From Undaria pinnatifida (lineage: Eukaryota; Sar; Phaeophyceae; Laminariales; Alariaceae), in contig JABAKD010000009.1 in assembly GCA_012845835.1 (NCBI GenBank), positions 10,414,785-10,478,784 of the forward strand: a DNA stretch of 64,000 bases, given 5' to 3'. This document shows positions 36,855-47,831 of the stretch, piece after piece. The translations under genes were made by a program, and so were the position numbers. Each line of letters starts with the position of its first letter. Position 1 is the stretch's first letter. The notes beneath the pieces were generated by a model that was not told the DNA's origin, ran no database searches, and saw nothing but the letters and a program-made list of their open reading frames with translations.

Positions 36855-37690
36855 GCCGGCATCTCACTCACACGCACACAAGAAACCGTACCTTTCTCGC
36901 CGAAGGGGACCGAGCCCGGAGCCACCGCCACGCGAGCACGCCTATCGCCAGCCAAAGCTACCAACGCACGCCCACGCAGTCCCCCTCCTACACCTTGCGT
37001 GACGTTGACGGCCTCGCCTACGAAGGACTGAATATCCGCCGCCGGGTCGCCAACGTTGGGAGGTATGCGCCCGCGGAGCACCCAATGTTTTCTAGACGCC
37101 ATCTTCTTCCAGAGCGCCGCATCGTCGGTTAATTGCGACTTCTGAAGTTGGCGCTCCCTCGCATCCCCACTGTCCCGTGGAGCCGGCTGCCGATCACCAA
37201 CGTTGTCCATAAACTGCTGAACCATGGCCTCCATGTTCTCGGCTCTCGATGCGCCGCCGGCCACCGCATCCTGCAAGGTTTCAACGGATGCGAGCAGCCG
37301 ATCCATCGTTGCCTTGAGGCGGATCATGTCTGCGCCTATCCGAGCGAACTCGCCAGACACCTGCCCTTGCCAGGTCAGCACTTCGGCCGATGTGACTCCC
37401 GCAGCCTCGGACCCGGCGGGACTGGGGCTGAATACAGATGGTGCCGCAGGCGCAGCAGTAGCAGCGACCGAAGCTGCTGCGGCACGGCGACCTCCGGACT
37501 CAGCTTGCACAGCAGCCAGAGCTTCGGCGCGGCGAGCGTCGACCCCAGCTTGCACAGCAGCGACAGCAGCATAAGCCTCTGCCTCGACTCTCGTAGCGTC
37601 CGAGGCAGCCTGGTTAGGACCGCGTACAGCAGCCACGAGAGCTTCGGCCTCCGGTGATTTGCACTCTTCCATCGAGGAGTGCACGAACAA
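36575..37690 (-). CDS. Gag-like open frame of the YR retroelement
   Basis: This 371-codon minus frame starts at 37,690, on the edge of repeat B. It is Ala/Glu-rich with a predicted helical N-terminal half (repeated E-A, A-V-Q-A-x-V patterns). It then has A-E-N-M-E-A-M-V-Q-Q-F-M and a basic K-K-M-A-S-R-K-H-W-V-L-R-G-R segment. The position, first in the element, and the composition fit a gag-like protein. No zinc knuckle was seen. Its 3' end lies in the 465-bp duplication and may be an artefact. Function is inferred from position. Confidence 0.55.
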   Translation of the reverse strand: MFVHSSMEECKSPEAEALVAAVRGPNQAASDATRVEAEAYAAVAAVQAGVDARRAEALAAVQAESGGRRAAAASVAATAAPAAPSVFSPSPAGSEAAGVTSAEVLTWQGQVSGEFARIGADMIRLKATMDRLLASVETLQDAVAGGASRAENMEAMVQQFMDNVGDRQPAPRDSGDARERQLQKSQLTDDAALWKKMASRKHWVLRGRIPPNVGDPAADIQSFVGEAVNVTQGVGGGLRGRALVALAGDRRARVAVAPGSVPFGEKGTVSCVRVSEMPADLLRVQGAFDGVRSGALRFVAVEPWLDARAVVMQAMAEQGSASLGHIASVNSPLLRRCQRPRLVQLLQRGRCRSSLASLYMSPLLCVRGGFS

Positions 37691-37898
37691 CTTAAACTAG
37701 TCTGTATCACACCTTGGACCTGTAGCTCTGACTCTGCTCCCCTACGCGCTCCGCGTGCAGGTCGTCGCCTACACAACTGGGCCAGGTGTACCCAAGGCTA
37801 TCACTCGTACGACTATGAGTTACCGCATTGATCTGATTGGTCAAACTTCTTACGTACGTACAAAACCCATATTTTCTCATACTTCGATAATATTCTGC
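37689..37898 (-). repeat. Split direct repeat B, outer copy
   Basis: This outer copy of the 210-bp B repeat forms the 5' end of the element on the minus strand. Confidence 0.9.
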
Positions 37899-37933
37899 AT
37901 ACTACGTACATAAAAATCACCTAACTGTGGACT

Positions 37934-40156
37934 ATAAGAACTTTATAATCTACCCCATTCCCCCTGCTCAATATTTTTTTTGTGGTCCGGCATACAGCGG
38001 ATACCGCTTATCATAACACTCTGCACACGCGCACGATAAGGGCGGGGGGAGTTGAGGGGGGGATCAAACCAAAGGAGGCTTGAACATAATCAAAACCCTA
38101 TCATCAATCATTGTCAAGCAAAGCATGTCAGACTACAATATCATATTCATGATACAGATAGTACGAGGCATAACCGGGACAAGATCAGGGTGGAATCTTC
38201 TTCAGAAAACGAGAAAAACACATCCCGATGTTTCCACCACGTATTGCATCATAAAACGTGAGTAACAGTATATTTCCTCACTACCGGTTTCTTCATTTCG
38301 TGTACCGCACTATGCTAGATCGCTGCTGAGGTTGACAACCAGCTATTCTGGAAGTAACCCGCATTGTGTAAGACAAATAAAATACCACGTATGTTGTCAT
38401 CGTCTCTCGTGCGTACCCGAAATATAATACTACTGGTACTAACAATACCCACCATCATCTCCCGAGCGTACCTTGAATATACTGTTGCTAACGATACCCC
38501 TACAGCCATGAGCCGTCACCAATTCATCTGTAAAACCGGATGACGTACGATATCGTACCAGGAATTTTGTTAGGAAAATACACGGCACACAACGGAAATC
38601 AAATTTTATCTTTCGGAGATGGCGAATTCGTTCTCAATTCCTTCCCTCTTTGATGCGTGAGGAAAAATGGTTTATTGAAAATGAACTAAAGAACTAAAGT
38701 ACCAAATTGCTGTACATACGACAGACAGAAAATACGGCTGTCGCAAGCAAGCGCTAGCTACTGCGGACATAATCTATTATCAACCCGTCAAGCGTTCTGC
38801 ATCCCGTGCCTTGTAACCTGTTGATCAGCAGAGCTACCATACCACACGCAATCACATTTGCCGGTGGTTGGGGCAAGAGGGGCTGGGGGTCAGGCACAAT
38901 AATTTATCCTGCCCGTCCCTCTGCCCAAGCTACTCTGTCCTTTGCTATCATTTAAGGCGAAAAACAAAGTCTTGGCAACAAATAATGCGAAAGAAAATGA
39001 TCGCCTCAGCCGCAAAGAATAACACGTCATCGCTCGAGCATCGCTACGTCAGTCAACTACTGCTGCTGTACCACTCTAGAATCAAGACAAAGCCCAGACA
39101 AAAACAATTTTTCATGACATGACCTGTGGTTGTTGCCTCAGTCTGGTGCAAACGGTGGGAAGGATTCTCCACCTGGGTGTCCGTGCCTCCCACACCCAGC
39201 GTCCTCCACCGCAACCAGACACCTCGTGCCGACCCCAACCCGGGCCCACACATCAACGGGCTCAGCAGCCGGCGCTCCCACAGAGCACGGCAGATACTGC
39301 TCGTAATTTGGTTTCACAACCAATTTTTCGAGCCATCCCTTCTCCCCCGTCTTAAACTGCTGCTGCTGCCCCTGCGGCTGCTGCTGTGCAGTGCGCTCGC
39401 TCCCAGTCTCGAGCATTGGGTATACGAGCTGTGACGTCCAAACACGGGATGGTGCCGCCGGAGGCTGCAGCTGCTGCTGCTGCTTCAATGACAGCAAGAG
39501 CTCTTCCCCGCTCGTCTCTAACTCCACCGTAAAACTTTTCTCCGTCTTGAGCTGCTGCTGCGGCTGCTGCTGAGCAGTGCTCTCATTCCCAGTCTCAAGT
39601 ACTGGGATTACGAGCTGTGACTCACATCTGGCCACGCCCGCTTCCCTCTCTGGTACCTGAGGCAGCTGAGAAATGCCTCGCGTTTGCTCCAGTCGTAGAG
39701 AGAGGCTTGAGAGCTCGAGGAGAAGTTGCGAGTACTCGCGCCATCCTGCCGAAATCTGGTCGATTGTTCGGAAACCATAACGGAAACCACCGTCGATTTC
39801 TTTCTCAAGTTGGTCCCGTATTGCGAGCAGCTCTTCCAGCTCCCGCATCTTGGCCAGCTGAGAGCTCCTCGCTCTCGCTGCCAACGTCTTCACGTCCACA
39901 ACGCCCATTTTTACCTCGCTCTCAGGCATGGTTCAAATAAGGCACCCAGCTCGCTCCCTTTCACGGGGAGGGCTGTTGTTGTGATATCTCATAATAAGAA
40001 CCTTATAATCTACCCCATTCCCCCTGCTCAATATTTTTTTTGTGGTCCGGCATACGGCGGATACCGCTCATCATAACACTCTGCACACGCGCACGATAAG
40101 GGCGGGGGGAGTTGAGGGGGCGATCAAACCAAAGGAGGCTTGAACATAATCAAAAT
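37934..40156. mobile_element. 2.2-kb module bounded by 163-bp direct repeats
   Basis: The 163-bp repeats at 37,934-38,096 and 39,994-40,156 differ at only a few positions. They enclose 1.9 kb with one substantial minus frame. TG...CA ends were not clear. It may be a small non-autonomous retroelement or a segmental duplication. The right repeat abuts a copia gag fragment. Confidence 0.5.
39138..39929 (-). CDS. Unknown coiled-coil, Gln-rich protein of the 163-bp-repeat module
   Basis: This 263-codon minus frame starts with an ATG at 39,929 (M-P-E-S-E-V-K). Residues ~15-85 are charged and heptad-like (R-E-L-E-E-L-L-A-I-R-D-Q-L-E-K-E, then a Leu/Ser-rich helix), suggesting a coiled coil. Two internal repeats follow, each with S-Q-L-V-[IY]-P-[VM]-L-E-T-G and a Q-rich tail. 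I recognise no enzyme domain. By position and composition it could be a gag-like protein of a non-autonomous element; a captured host gene is the alternative. Confidence 0.5.
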   Translation of the reverse strand: MPESEVKMGVVDVKTLAARARSSQLAKMRELEELLAIRDQLEKEIDGGFRYGFRTIDQISAGWREYSQLLLELSSLSLRLEQTRGISQLPQVPEREAGVARCESQLVIPVLETGNESTAQQQPQQQLKTEKSFTVELETSGEELLLSLKQQQQLQPPAAPSRVWTSQLVYPMLETGSERTAQQQPQGQQQQFKTGEKGWLEKLVVKPNYEQYLPCSVGAPAAEPVDVWARVGVGTRCLVAVEDAGCGRHGHPGGESFPPFAPD

Positions 40157-40463
40157 CCTGTTGTCTAGCCCTGGCCTGACTCGTTCCAACATTGAAGAGG
40201 TAGTAAGGGCCGTTCTTATCGGAGAGCTTTTTTTGTCCTAATTTTCCTAATTTTCCTAATTTTCCTAATTTTCCTAATTTTCCATATTTGTCTCAAAATA
40301 CGGAGGCGTTATGTCATAATTTAGGAAATTCTTCAGGCCCAAAAAATATGGAAAAGTTAACAATCACAAATTAGGAAATCCTGTCGTCGATTTCCTAATT
40401 TCGAAGGCAGTGCTCCCACAAGCGCCGTGGCTCAACGCTGGGACCATCGGGTAGCCTCAAACG

Positions 40464-42707
40464 TTGACCACTGTGGCCCAACATTATGGCCGACGGAAGG
40501 AAGCGGCCTGGGCCTCCAGAGGATTCATCCTTGACTCGGACGAAGCAACGATCCACGAGCCTTCCCAACCTTCAAAACACGAGGCGCAGAAACCAAAGGC
40601 TATCGCTGGTGTCCTCGTCGTGTTCGGCATGCTCCTGACAGCAGGAGCTACACTCTATGCTCCCAAGACACGGACGCCTATCTACGAGCCGCACGGTATG
40701 ACATGGCCAGAGTTCAGAGAGGATCTACGTCGGCGCAAGGCTTTCCGCAGGACTGTTCGAATGTCTGAGGCGCGCTTCGTGAAGCTTCGTCCAGCTATCC
40801 AAAAGAACGAGCGCTTTGAAAGTGAGTATCATGTGATGTACCCTGGTACCTGGTATACGAGTACCTAGTTTGTCTTCGCATCCCAAGGCTGTACCCTCTG
40901 CAGCCCAGATGCGTTGTAAGGCTCAGCACTCGCTTGGAGCATCTCCCATCTACCATACCCTCTGTATATGATAGCTTGTATGCCCGGTACGTTGCACGGC
41001 AACTCGTGCTGCTGCAAGGCGGTATGTACTCATGATCTAAAACCACCTGTACATACGCAAGTAATAAAACATCAGCTGTGAGATGATCTTCCACAAAATC
41101 CCGGCCATAGAACACACGGTACGACTACGAGTACGTGCTACCTTCGAGTACGTGATACCGGCACCAGGTACCTGGTATACGAGTACGTAGTTTGTCTTCG
41201 CATCCCAAGGCTGTACCCTCTGCAGCCCAGATGCATTGTAAGGCTCAGCTCTCGCTTGGAGCATTTGCCATCTACCATCCCATCTGTACATGACAGTTTG
41301 TATGCCCGGTACGTTGCACGGCAACTCGTGCTGCTGCAAGGCGGTGTGTACTCATGAACAAAAAACCACCTGTACAGAGTCTATACAAAGCAATAAAACA
41401 TCAGCTGTGAGATAGATCTTCCACAAAATCCTGGCACATGGAACGACTACGAGTACATGCTACCTACGAGTACGTGATACCGGCACCAGGTACCTGGTGT
41501 ATGAGTACGTGGGTGAATCTTTCGTGGTTTACGGAGGGAGCTATGTGTCAGGGTTATGACAGCTGTTCGTACATACAGTAGCACTGCAACAGCAGTAGTC
41601 GCGTTAGGCAATCAAACGGTAGTGCATTGCGGCAAGCAGAAGTGCGTTGCGGCAGGCACAGCAACGGGATGAGCAATGCTGCTACCGGATGGGTTGGAGC
41701 TCGGTCGAGGTGGACACCAACATTCTATCGTTTTTGCTCTTACCCAGGACTGCGTTGCGCGAAGCATGGAGCTATCTAGGTGGAAATCCGGCTGGAGATA
41801 GGCCTGCGAATGCTGGCGGCGGGTTCCTACCTGGATATCGCACCGAGGTTTGGCATTTCACCGTCCACGGTTTTCACCATCATGGGAAAGGTCGTCGACG
41901 CGATCAACAACACCCGTGAAGTCGGCCAGTTCTGTCTTTCCGCGGACAGACGAAAAGTGCCGATTTTTTGCCGCGGGATTCGAGGTGAGGGTACGTGTAC
42001 TATTGATATATCAGCAACCTGTCACAGCAGCAGTAGTCTATGGCGTGGTTATGCAAGCTGTACGTAAGATATTGAATTCTATAGAGATGGTTTCCGAAGG
42101 CAGGCCTGTTATTTCTTCGTGAGGAACCTTGGTTCTGGCGTCCTGATGTGACCCCCTCTGAAGTACGCCTCCCCGGCCCTGTTCTTGTTCGTCCATATGT
42201 CAGGCCAAGAGCACCAACGGAATCTTCGATCATGTTTTGTCTGCCACAGATGATCTGTTGATCGAGATGAAAGCGCTACCTGCAAAGAGCACCTCCCACA
42301 CCGTATCGTACTTCTCAGGCAGCAAGACGGGATTCGGCTTTAACGTACATGCGACGTGCGATGCCAACTATCGCTTCTGCAGCGTCTCGATCATCGCTCC
42401 GGGGGCTGCCAACGATTGGTCGGCGTGGACCCCATCTTCTGTGGCAAAGGCAACTATGCGCCTTCCAGACGGGTACCACATCACCGAGTGTGCGGCGTAC
42501 CCAATCAGCGGCAAGTTGCTCACGCCGTACCCCGGGAAAAGCTTGCCATAGGACCAGGACACCTTCAACTTCTACCTGAGCCACCTGCGGGTGAAGATCG
42601 AACAGTCGTTCGGCATCCTCGTGTCAACGTGGGGCATTCTGTGGAGGCCCCTCAGTGTAGGGTTCGCAGGCCGGACTGACCTGATCGTCGCCCTCTTCCA
42701 CCTGTAA
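40464..42707 (+). pseudogene. Harbinger (DDE_Tnp_4/HARBI1-like) transposase, disrupted
   Basis: Segment 1 (to 40,821, before GTGAGT) has the N-terminal R-M-S-E-A-R-F-V-K-L-R-P helix. Segment 2 (from ~41,780) reads E-I-R-L-E-I-G-L-R-M-L-A-A-G-S-Y-L-D-I, the HARBI1 helix-turn-helix region. It needs a frame change near 41,930 and ends at a GTGAGG donor near 41,981. Segment 3 (42,204-42,707, after an AG acceptor) carries the catalytic core: S-A-T-D-D, C-D-A-N-Y-R-F, G-A-A-N-D-W-S-A-W, A-A-Y-P-I-S-G and K-I-E-Q-S-F-G-I-L. All three acidic residues can be placed. A TAG at 42,549 breaks segment 3, and segment 1 and 2 phases do not join, so the copy is probably inactive. Confidence 0.85.
40853..41500. 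repeat. Tandem duplication of ~319 bp in the transposase intron region
   Basis: The unit from 'tatacgagtacctagtttg' to 'caccaggtacctgg' occurs at about 40,853-41,171 and 41,172-41,490, with a partial third start. It lies in a non-coding part of the Harbinger element. Confidence 0.8.
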
Positions 42708-43264
42708 AACTTCTGCCGACATGAGCAAACCAAAGTGGTCGCGTCGGAAGAAGACTACAAGACAGAAAAGGGGCGAATCCTACTGGCGACGGGCGGGGTT
42801 CTGCCGCCTGCGTGCAAGAGTGCGGTCCAACCGGCAGGCCCAGCCGCCAAACCCACGCGAAGCGGCGAAACTCCCACGCGAGCGGCCACCACTTCGCTCT
42901 TAGCCTACAACAGACAGTTTCGCCCGAAGGAGAATATTCTCAGGAACGCCTAGATTACTACGCGTTGTATAATGCGTAGGTAGAGAGTTTGTCGGCATCC
43001 GAGCGTTGTACGGCGGGGGCGATTGTGCGGTACAAGGAGGATGGGAATGGCGTGTGGAGGATGGGAGGTGGGCCGGAGTATAAGCTATTGGAGATGGACG
43101 TGATGGTCGTCAACGGGTGAGCGTTGGGCCAGAAAAAGGACGAGTGTCAACCGTGGTGATGAACGTCTGATGGCATGGCCTTTTCAATACTGAGGCGGAG
43201 GGGGGGGGGGGTTGGTTGTTGGATTCGACACGTGCATCTGACGGCGTGGTTTTTCTAATTCCAG
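42708..43264. other. Harbinger interior, no supported gene
   Basis: Short open frames after the transposase stop have basic composition and no recognised motif. Confidence 0.4.
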
Positions 43265-46140
43265 GTGGTGAGTTCGAAGACAGCTGCCTATACCCCCCCC
43301 CCCCCTCCCCCAGTTATTATTGTTTGTCGAGCGTCAGAAACAAAAGCCCCCCGCCCCCTATCTTGGTTTGTATATTATCGTGTAAATAATGGTGTGTTTT
43401 ATCGTGAGAGCACCCCGGTGCAGCCGGCCACGGTTTTATTATTTTTAAATAGGAGTGCAGGGTGTTGGCCGTCGAGCATCAGAAACGAACCCCCCCCCTT
43501 CTCTATTTTTCAAATCCTGCCTGACGAAGCAGTGGAGGGTGTAACTTTGGGGTTTGTCGTGAGAGTACCACGGTGTAGATTGCCCCCTTCTTTTTTGTTT
43601 GAATAGGGGTGCAGGGAGTTATTTGTCCGTCATCCGTAACGAACCCATCCCCCGCTCTCGTTTTTTCCCTCCCAATCTGGTGGAGCAGGGGAGGGTGTAA
43701 TTTTGTGGCTTATCGTGAGAGTACCACGGTGCAGCTGGCACCCGTTTCTTTATTATAGGAGTCCAGGGTATTGGTTTTGGTCCCCCCCCCCCCCCCCCCC
43801 CCCCCGCCGTTTTTTTCCTCCCAGTCCGGTCAAGCGGTGGAGGGTGTAATTTTGTGGTCTATCGTAAGAGTACCACGGTGCAGCTGGCCCCCGTCTTTTT
43901 TGTTTTGAAGAGGAGTCCAGGGTATTGGTCGTCGATCGTCGGAAACAAAGCCCACCCCTCTCGTTTTTTCCTCCCTGTCTGGTCAAGCAGTAGAGGGTGT
44001 AATTTTGTGCTTTATCGGGATAGTAGCACGGTGCAGCTGGCGCCCCCTTTTTTTTTTGAGAGGAGTCCAGGGTATTGGTTGTCGATCCCCGTCCCCCCCC
44101 ACCCCGTTTTGTTCCTCCCAGTCTGGTCAAGCAGTGCAGGGTGTATTTTTGCGGTTTATCGTGGTAGTACCACGGTGCAGCTGACGCCCCCCCGCTTTTT
44201 TTTTAGAGGAGTCCAGGGTATTGGTTGTCGATCCCCCCCCCTCCTCCCATTTTTTTCCCCAGTCTGGTTAAGCAGTGGAGGGTGTAATTTTGTGGTTCAT
44301 CGTGAGAGTACGCCGGTGCAGCTGCCTTCCCCTTTTTGTATATATAGCAATTCAAGGTATTGGTTGTCGATCGTCCGAAACGAAGCCCCCCCTTCCATTT
44401 TCTTCTTTTCAGTCAGATGAAGCAGTGGAGGGTGTAAGTTTTTTTTTTTCGTGAGAGTACCCTGGTGCAGCTGGCCCGGTTTTTTTTCAATAAGAGTGCG
44501 AGGTTTTGTTTGTCCATCGTCAGAAACGTAGCCCCCCCTCCCCTACCATTTCCCTCCGCGGGTCCATGGTCATACGACTTCGACCATGCACGATTTCAAC
44601 CCCCGCCGCGCCCCCCCCCCCCCTCCCTGCCCCTTTCGGTTTCCTCCCAGCCTCATAAACGAATGGAGTGTGTAATGTTACTTTTTGTCGCTGAAGGACC
44701 CCGGTAAAGCTGCCTCCTTGATTTTTTATAGGAGTGCCTGCGATTATCGAGCGTACGAATAGAAAGTGCTCTTTCCCCCAATATGGATGCGCCAGCAGTT
44801 TTTTTATACTATGATATATCGAGGGTACATATTAGTTTCTTGTAAGAAAGAGGACGCCGGAGAACCTTCCGCCTACTCCTTGTTTTCCGTTATTCGTTTG
44901 CAACAGAGCAGTAGGTTGCCGAGCTTTTACCTGTAAGTACCCCTTTACCCGCGTTTTGTGCTACTCGGTTTTTGATGGAGAGCATGGTGTCGGATGCTTG
45001 CATAAGTATATTAAGCACGTGAAAATGAATACGAGGGGTACTGATGGCGTCACTGGACCTGTTAAAATCTGCGTTTCACAGGATGTGTTTGCGATACGAC
45101 GACGCATAGTAGTTACTGGAGATCGTAATAAACATACTTCCGCGCCACGACGACCCAATCAACGACTTCAATAGGATTATGAGGGCTCCTGCATCGGATT
45201 CAGCCACGATATCTTTGAAACCCACACGTGTCCTAAGCTGAAATTCATACGTTCCCGAGGGAAAAAAATATGATACTTGAGGGGCTTATTAGCCGATATA
45301 TTACTGTGGTTTGATGGGACAACAAACCAAGAGATGGAGTACTCTCGCTCGCCAATATCGAATACCCAGTATGCTCTATCAACCTGCACGTAAAAAATAA
45401 ACACGTAGTGAGCTGGGGCCAGCTACAACGGGGTACTCTCACAACGAAACTCAAAATTACACCCGCCACTGCTCAAGGAGACTGCGAGGAAAACAACCAG
45501 GGGCGAGGGGGGATGGGCTTCTATTTTGACGCTCGGCAACAAAATAATCTTTACACCTACAAAAAAAAACAGGGGCCAGCTGCACCGTGGTATGCGCAAG
45601 ACAAATCTCAAACTTGCACCCTCCACTGCTTGACCAGACTGGGCGGAAAAAAAACGGGGGGGGGGGGGGTGGGGGGGACGACAACTAATACCCTGGACTC
45701 CTACTAAAAAAAAGGGGGGCGGGGCGCCAGCTGCACCATGGTACTATCACGATAAAGCGCAAAAATACACCCTCCACTGCTTGGCCAGACTGGGAGGAAC
45801 AAAACGGGGTGGGGGGGGGGGGGGGAATCGACAATCAATCCCCTGGACTCCTTTTTAAACAAACCAAAACGGGGCCCAGCTGCACAAGAGTACTCTCACG
45901 ATAAACCACAAAATTACACCCTCCACTGCTTGACCAGACTGGGAGGAACAAAACCGGGTGTTGGGGGGGGGGGGGATCGACAACCAATACCCTGGACTCC
46001 TATGAAATATATACGGGTGCCAGCTGCACCGTGGTACTCTCACGATAAGCCACAAAGTTTCACCCTCCACTGCTCCACCAGACTCGGAGGAAAAAAAAAG
46101 GGGGGAAGGGGGGGGGGTGGGAATCGACAACCAATGATTC
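43265..46140. repeat. Foldback-like inverted pair of tandem arrays (~140-bp unit)
   Basis: About nine units run in the plus sense from ~43,300 to ~44,720. Each contains 'ggagggtgtaattttgtg', 'gagagtaccacggtgcagctgg' and 'agtccagggtattggttgtcgat', with variable C and T runs. About five units run in the reverse sense from ~45,405 to ~46,140. The spacer (44,720-45,400) shows no gene. Tandem arrays facing each other resemble Foldback transposon ends. The Gly/Pro-run frames are artefacts. Confidence 0.75.
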
Positions 46141-47275
46141 TCGCCTTGAGCACGACAGGCGGGATTGAAAAAAGGTTCCCCGGTGCTTGTCGGAAACAAT
46201 CGACTCCAGTACCAGCATACAACGGTGCTTCGACCTCCGGGTGTTGATGGAGGACGCATCCTCCGCGACATCTTCCTTCCTGATGACGGCAAGCACATCA
46301 GACGCCTTGCACTGATTGCTTCCGTACCCCAACGTAATGTTTTCGTCGACAGAGTATGACTTCCCCTTCATAGCCGCGCAAAGCGTAAGAACGACCCCCT
46401 CTGGAATAGTTTCTGACTGGACCGGTGTGCTCGCTTTGACTTGACCTGTGTTCAAAACGTAGCGAGCACCGGGGAAAGGCACAAACTTTAATCTCATGGA
46501 CGTGTGGCGTAAAATCGGGCTGCGCACTCGAACGAGTAGCCTGAAACAGTAGAGATAAAAAAACTGCGCTATGAAGCAGTATACTGGATTGCATCAGAAC
46601 TGGAAGCGTATACTGGCAGACTGGACCAGTGCAACACACCACCAGAAATATAATACCACCTGGCAATGTATACTGCGCATCCATACGACAATGTTAAGCG
46701 GAAGGAGCGCTAACCGATGACTACAGCAGTACCCAATTATATAATAATAGTAGACTATACACAAAGCAGTGTATACTGTATAATGTGCTGTTAAAGTCCT
46801 GCGTATACCCATATATACCTAGTATACAGTGCTGCTGTATACTGGTACCTGGTATACTGTACGCGACTTACGTCAAGAACTTGGGAGTTAATATTTTAAG
46901 AAAGAGCTTTGTTTAAGAAGAAATTACGGCTAAGCGTTTGTGATCAGGCAGGAACGCCACCGTAAATACTACCACCTAGTATATAATACCTCGCAGCCTT
47001 TAAAATCCTACGATCAACGTTGAGATCACAATAAGCCGCGAGCCTGAGCCCAAATAGGAGTTTCTTACCTGCTCTCGCGTACTTCACGATGATGTCCATA
47101 CAAATACAGCTGTAGTTTGTGTGCCCACTCACAGATCACAGCTCTATATATCTTGCTGTACGTGCAAGATTCAAAAATATACGATTTCGTGTAGACTACT
47201 GCTGTAGAGTATGTGCAAAATTCAAAATTCAAAAATGTACGAACTCGTACGACGAACAAGCTACGTGCAACATTT
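46141..47275. other. Harbinger interior: unassigned minus frame and GTATAC-rich DNA
   Basis: A minus frame at 46,060-46,527 has ordinary composition in its 5' part (G-E-G, V-L-N-T-G-Q-V-K-A-S and similar) but no family I recognise, and it runs into the tandem array. The stretch 46,570-46,870 repeats the palindromic motif GTATAC many times. Nothing else could be named. Confidence 0.35.
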
Positions 47276-47828
47276 GAAAATGTTTGAACTTGTATGGACT
47301 TGATCCTCACCTTCATCACCATCAGCTGTTGTTGCTGCTGCTGCTGCTGTCCCGGAGCCCCACGCTCTCAGCACCGGCGTCCAAACACCTACCCTGGCAT
47401 TCAGCAGCTGCCTCCTTCCCCTGTGTTTGGTGTCCCATCGAAGTGTTCGTGGGGCTGATGCTGTCTGTGGCCTCGGTGATTGACCCCACATCTACACAAG
47501 TGCTTCCCCTTGAAAATCCAGGCAACTTCGTTCGCACTGGGCCCGTCGTCCTTCCGTCGCTGCTCTCGCCGGATTGCAAGAATCTGCTTGGCCTGGGGCA
47601 ATTCCTCTGCGGTCTTCCGGGATGTCGTTCATGCTTGCTGTGTGACGACGCGCGTGACTGCTGGTGTGGGTGGTGGTGGCGGTCTTGCTTTATGGCTCGG
47701 CTTTCAAAAATCAGGAAAAAAAAAGACAAACAACCCCGCGCTCGATAATAATGCAGCCGTTTTTTCATGGAAATCCTGGAAAAAAAAGAGGAAATTTAGG
47801 AAATTCACGTCTCCGATAAGAACGGCCC
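47276..47828. other. Right subterminal part of the Harbinger element; open frames without a family
   Basis: Overlapping frames on both strands (47,284-47,748 plus; 47,322-47,768 minus) start in a GCT repeat and show no recognised motif. Harbinger elements often encode a second, Myb-like protein; I could not confirm one here. Confidence 0.35.
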
Positions 47829-47831
47829 TAA

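Larger units (their letters stand above)
33987..37898 (-). mobile_element. Tyrosine-recombinase retroelement with split direct repeats (Ngaro/PAT-like)
   Basis: Two repeat pairs have the split arrangement. Repeat A occurs at 33,987-34,157 and 34,902-35,072 (171 bp). Repeat B occurs at 34,692-34,901 and 37,689-37,898 (210 bp). The inner B and A copies abut exactly at 34,901/34,902. On the minus strand this reads B, open frames, A-B, A, the A1-ORFs-B1-A2-B2 layout known for PAT/Ngaro-type DIRS-order elements. Inside are a coiled-coil/Ala-rich frame (37,690-36,575) and a tyrosine recombinase (35,869-35,195). No intact RT is present, so it is probably a deleted or non-autonomous copy. Repeat copies look almost identical, suggesting recent activity. 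Confidence 0.8.
40207..47828 (+). mobile_element. PIF/Harbinger DNA transposon (7.6 kb)
   Basis: Perfect terminal inverted repeats GGGCCGTTCTTATCGGAGA (left) and its complement (right end 47,828) are flanked by TAA at 40,204-40,206 and 47,829-47,831. TAA is the 3-bp TWA-type duplication typical of this superfamily. The interrupted host sequence is a copia gag fragment. The intact mirror copy at about 48,234 reads the empty site without the insertion. A Harbinger transposase with intron-like breaks lies at 40,464-42,707. Subterminal TTTCCTAAT motifs repeat at 40,243-40,400 and near 47,790. The element also carries the inverted tandem array at 43.3-46.1 kb. Confidence 0.9.

Noticed and set aside
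43265..46140. Long Gly/Pro/Ser-rich open frames as possible structural proteins
   Set aside because: They occur in the tandem array and follow the repeat unit rather than any conserved protein.
46060..46527. Second (accessory) protein of the Harbinger element
   Set aside because: No Myb/SANT motif could be read, and the frame runs into the tandem array; it is left unassigned.
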